DNA of 17,515 nucleotides from Spirochaetaceae bacterium (GTDB lineage: Bacteria; Spirochaetota; Spirochaetia; Treponematales; Breznakiellaceae). A program made the position numbers and the translations under genes. Below are positions 15,360 to 17,515 of the stretch, in pieces; position 1 is the first letter of the stretch, and every line of letters starts with the position of its first letter. The notes beneath the pieces are model-generated. The model worked only from the letters and a program-made list of their open reading frames with translations, was not told where the DNA came from and searched no databases. Location: positions 1 through 17,515 of the forward strand of contig JAITXS010000077.1 in the NCBI GenBank assembly GCA_031284645.1, in the 5' to 3' direction.

Positions 15360-15387
15360 AATATATAGTTTTACTAGGATTTGTCAA
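15360..15387 (-). promoter_or_regulatory. Sigma-70-type promoter of the metQ operon
   Basis: On the - strand, TTGACA (15387-15382) matches the -35 consensus fully and TATATT (15365-15360) matches the -10 consensus at five of six bases, with a 16-base spacer. Transcription would start near 15352, leaving an untranslated leader of about 46 bases. Alternative -10 registers exist in the AT-rich run, but this one is best spaced. Confidence 0.7.
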
Positions 15388-15436
15388 GTGGCCAGGGCGA
15401 GCTCTGCACCTAAAGCGCTTGGGTGCCCGTTTTTGC

Positions 15437-15625
15437 TCTAATAGGGTCTAAATAGGGGTTTTGGGTCTTGGGGCAAGGGTCTAAATAGGGTAAAGGGTTA
15501 TGGGTTTAGGGTATAGTTCTTATCAGAAAGTCCGTACCCTGTCTTAGGGTTTTGGGTAATAGGGTAGAGGGGTATAGGGTCTGGGTTTTACCAGAAATCC
15601 TGTGCCATACCCAACTACCCTACTT
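15437..15625. repeat. Interspersed intergenic repeat block B
   Basis: G-rich on the + strand. It holds two copies of the ATCAGA-core element (15508-15540 and 15576-15600), an internal 15-base direct repeat AGGGTCTAAATAGGG (15443-15457 and 15476-15490), and GGGTTATGGGTTTAGGGT (15495-15512), which recurs exactly at 17148-17165. ACCCAACTACCCT (15609-15621) recurs at 71-83. It fills the space between the metQ promoter and the end of the Big_2/SUMF1 gene. Confidence 0.8.
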
Positions 15626-15643
15626 AGAGATTTTCCGCGGAAC

Positions 15644-17119
15644 TCAGCGGCACACCACCCGGAACCCCAAACCGTTGCTCACGGAGTCGATGAATTTGGT
15701 CTCACGATGGGTCACCGTACAGTACTGCGCAGCATCAGTGTCCCAAGACCCGCCCCGAGACTTATAGAAGGGAGGGGAAGAAAGATCAAAACACCACTCA
15801 TGCACATTACCGTTCATGTCATACAACCCTGCGCTATTCGCCTGCTTCTGTCCTACAGGATGTGCCGTGTTCCCTGAATTATCACGATACCACGCAACAT
15901 CATCTACCGCGTTACTCCCCGCATAGGTATATGTCCATGCAGACCCCGGAACATTACTCGGTACCCCTCCCCTCGCCGCATATTCCCACTCTACCTCTAT
16001 CGGTAATCTATACCCGTTATGTGACGCTATCCCCGACCCATTTATTTGACCCTCTACCCCTTGTGTCGAATCTCTTAATATATCTCCACCACCCGTCCTG
16101 TACACCGGATCCTCCCCTCTCATCTCGCTATACGCATTACACCATATCACTGCATCCCGCCAGTTTACCGTCGTTACCGGCTGATCCCTGTCCACAACTG
16201 TAGGAATAGCCCCCTCCCCTCCGCTCTTCCCCGCTCGCCCCGGATTCGCAAACTTATACCCGTGCACCTCTCCCCACGCCTTCACTATATACCATAACTC
16301 ATAGCGCACTGCCGACCTGCTTATTGCAAAAGAGCCTACAGTTCTTGTTGTTGTGTTAGGTCCCCATTCACAGTCGCTCGGTACTGTGCCCCCGGTTATA
16401 GGCACAAACGTATCTAGTGCCAAACTGCTTATCGGTACCGCATTAACCGTTACCGTGCAGATACCTATCGCTGCCGGATTACTTGTTGATTTTGCCATTA
16501 TCGTCGCAGTCCCGGAAGCTACCGGTGTTACCATGCCATTATCCACCCTCACCACATCATCGGGGATTGGACTCCACTCTACCCCTTTATCCGTTGCATT
16601 TGCCGGTATCACTGTCGCGATAAGCGTTACCGGATGGTCCCACACTTGCAGTGACAGAGTGGATATACTCAGTGTTACGTCTGTTACCGGCACCACTGAG
16701 CCTGCGGGTACCACATTTATTGTACAAACCTCTTCCTTCCCACCGTTCGCCGGCTTTACCCTTATTTCCGTACGCCCTACTCCAATCAAATGTACCGTGG
16801 CTCCGTTTGCTGTCCCTACCACATCCGCTATGCCGGAATCGTCTGAGCTCCACTTCACTTCCCTGTTCGTTGCGTTGGCAGGATATACTTCCGTCTTTAT
16901 TACCAATGCACTCCTGACCTCGCCACCACGCTCTGTCCCGTTTGTTATCTCTACCCGCTCTACCGCTACATTCGAACCACCGCCGCCGTTCCCTCCCCCG
17001 TCCGAAGGCTCGTTCCGCTCCAGCAGCTTCTCGATCATCCAGTTCTCGCACGAGACCATTCCTGCCACCAGCGCCAGTGCTGTTATAAACACCGCTACGT
17101 TTTTCATTGTCCTTACCAT
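15644..17119 (-). CDS. Big_2 x2 - SUMF1/FGE-like surface lipoprotein
   Basis: The 491-aa product has a signal peptide with likely lipid-modified Cys24 (GMVSC), a glycine-rich linker (41-49), and two bacterial Ig-like Big_2 domains (about 54-137 and 145-226). Each Big_2 domain shows a PANAT...W core. A C-terminal formylglycine-generating-enzyme/C-lectin fold spans about 245-491, with YRLPIEVEWEYAARGG, GLYDMNGNVHEW, SRGGSW and LGFRVVCR. The two catalytic cysteines of true FGE, which follow GGSY in the human enzyme, are not aligned here (GGSWDTDAAQYC), so it is probably a binding or display protein rather than a sulfatase activator. AAGGAGG lies 6 bases before the ATG. Arginine codons include several AGG/AGA, less common in the flagellar genes here. 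Repeat blocks lie on both sides. Confidence 0.88.
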   Translation of the reverse strand: MVRTMKNVAVFITALALVAGMVSCENWMIEKLLERNEPSDGGGNGGGGSNVAVERVEITNGTERGGEVRSALVIKTEVYPANATNREVKWSSDDSGIADVVGTANGATVHLIGVGRTEIRVKPANGGKEEVCTINVVPAGSVVPVTDVTLSISTLSLQVWDHPVTLIATVIPANATDKGVEWSPIPDDVVRVDNGMVTPVASGTATIMAKSTSNPAAIGICTVTVNAVPISSLALDTFVPITGGTVPSDCEWGPNTTTRTVGSFAISRSAVRYELWYIVKAWGEVHGYKFANPGRAGKSGGEGAIPTVVDRDQPVTTVNWRDAVIWCNAYSEMRGEDPVYRTGGGDILRDSTQGVEGQINGSGIASHNGYRLPIEVEWEYAARGGVPSNVPGSAWTYTYAGSNAVDDVAWYRDNSGNTAHPVGQKQANSAGLYDMNGNVHEWCFDLSSPPFYKSRGGSWDTDAAQYCTVTHRETKFIDSVSNGLGFRVVCR

Positions 17120-17136
17120 ATCTTTCCTCCTTGCTC

Positions 17137-17275
17137 AATAGGGTTTTGGGTTATGGGTTTAGGGTCTTGATTTTATCAGACAGCCTTTACCTCATCCCCA
17201 ACTCTTCTAAACCTTTGCTTCGGGTAGAAGGGTGGATGTCTGGTATTGCTATACCCTCTACCCTTGACCCTATGA
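17137..17275. repeat. Interspersed intergenic repeat block C
   Basis: Third member of the repeat family. It contains GGGTTATGGGTTTAGGGT (17148-17165, same orientation as in block B), ATCAGA-core elements at 17161-17185 (+) and 17234-17256 (-), and TTGCTTCGGG at 17215-17224. Its middle closely matches 100-200 of block A. It forms the whole upstream region of the Big_2/SUMF1 gene, starting just above its ribosome site, and may contain that gene's promoter: TGATAAAAT reads at 17178-17170 on the - strand. Confidence 0.8.
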
Positions 17276-17288
17276 CCCTAGACTCTTC

Positions 17289-17515
17289 CTAGACCTTTTC
17301 TGTGCGGTAGCCAAAGACCAGGCCGAAGCCCAGTTGTACCGGATAACCTGCCCTTATATACGGCTCCATATAAAAATGCGAAAACGGAAAGCGCAGCCCC
17401 AGCTCCATGTCTACCATCATGCTCTCCCCGCTTATGTCCCGCGGTTCCTTCTTTTCCGTTACCGTTATTCCACCTATCCCCACCTGTACAAATATCCCCA
17501 GCTCTTCCCTCTTGT
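17289..17515 (-). CDS. C-terminal part of a probable outer-membrane beta-barrel protein (partial)
   Basis: An open frame enters from the right edge (the start lies outside the window) and ends at 17289. About 74 residues are visible, beginning KREELGIFVQVGIGG. They show the alternating hydrophobic and glycine/aromatic pattern of beta strands, with MELGLRFPF, FYMEPYIRAGYP and a last strand QLGFGLVFGYR. This suggests the C-terminal strands of a treponemal outer-membrane barrel. No family can be named. It is encoded in the same direction as the SUMF1 lipoprotein gene downstream, with repeat block C between them. Confidence 0.55.
   Translation of the reverse strand, partial: KREELGIFVQVGIGGITVTEKKEPRDISGESMMVDMELGLRFPFSHFYMEPYIRAGYPVQLGFGLVFGYRTEKV

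Noticed and set aside
15400..15436. Hairpin GCACC...GGTGC followed by CCGTTTTT on the + strand as a terminator
   Set aside because: The stem is only five pairs with a competing inner palindrome, and no + strand gene ends nearby.
15307..15440. SAM riboswitch or MetJ box upstream of metQ
   Set aside because: The leader is only about 46 bases after the promoter and lacks the multi-helix SAM-riboswitch core; the palindrome does not resemble AGACGTCT-type MetJ boxes.
15644..15830. Diversity-generating retroelement variable region
   Set aside because: No template repeat or reverse transcriptase in the window; kept only as a check in the findings.
16353..17141. 262-residue frame antisense to the Big_2/SUMF1 gene
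   Set aside because: Low-complexity Ser/Thr/Pro product mirroring the Big_2 repeats, no ribosome site; the - strand frame has a signal peptide, domains and AAGGAGG.
15437..17275. CRISPR array in the repeat blocks
   Set aside because: Repeats are irregular in spacing, sequence and orientation, and no cas genes are present.

Overview
The window reads as chromosomal DNA of a Treponema-like spirochaete. The evidence is a spirochaete-type flagellar export pair (FliH/FliI) next to a large acidic, single-span TPR protein that resembles the periplasmic-flagellar collar protein FlcA, lipoproteins with relaxed spirochaetal lipoboxes, a secreted orphan CBM48 protein, and a Big_2/SUMF1 (formylglycine-generating-enzyme-like) lipoprotein of the kind common in host-associated treponemes. 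Moderate G+C and abundant GGGTTATGGGT-type intergenic repeats suit a gut (termite or rumen type) treponeme better than an oral or pathogenic one. The species cannot be fixed from the sequence alone.

Layout. Bases 1-265 are an interspersed repeat block and 266-545 a gene-free, hairpin-rich leader. fliH (from a TTG start) and fliI follow on the + strand, but no fliG lies in the 545 bases before fliH and no fliJ follows fliI. Convergent to fliI is a secreted CBM48 protein gene. Divergent from that, 41 bases away, begins a + strand run: flcA-like collar gene, putP (Na+/proline symporter), a small lipoprotein gene and trmB. The last three are tightly spaced or overlapping.

From about 15387 down to 10000 on the - strand runs one compact seven-gene operon: metQ, DUF3830-like protein, unknown 159-aa protein, PfkB-family kinase, NagB-like isomerase, metN, metI. 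Genes overlap or are separated by at most 45 bases. A strong promoter (TTGACA, 16-base spacer, TATATT) precedes metQ and a perfect 9+9 palindrome covers the predicted transcription start. The unusual point is that a complete MetQ-N-I importer is split by four metabolic genes, including a sugar kinase and a NagB homologue whose ring-opening residues are replaced. This suggests a dedicated import, phosphorylation and isomerisation or cleavage pathway for a methionine-like or sugar-amino-acid compound. It is the best candidate for an undescribed system here.

The right end holds a second repeat block (about 15437-15625), the Big_2/SUMF1 lipoprotein gene on the - strand, a third repeat block (about 17137-17275), and the 3' end of a probable outer-membrane beta-barrel gene running off the window. 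The three repeat blocks share short elements (an ATTTTATCAGA core in seven copies, TTGCTTCGGG in four) in both orientations and never inside genes. No tRNA, rRNA, CRISPR array, insertion sequence or known riboswitch was found.
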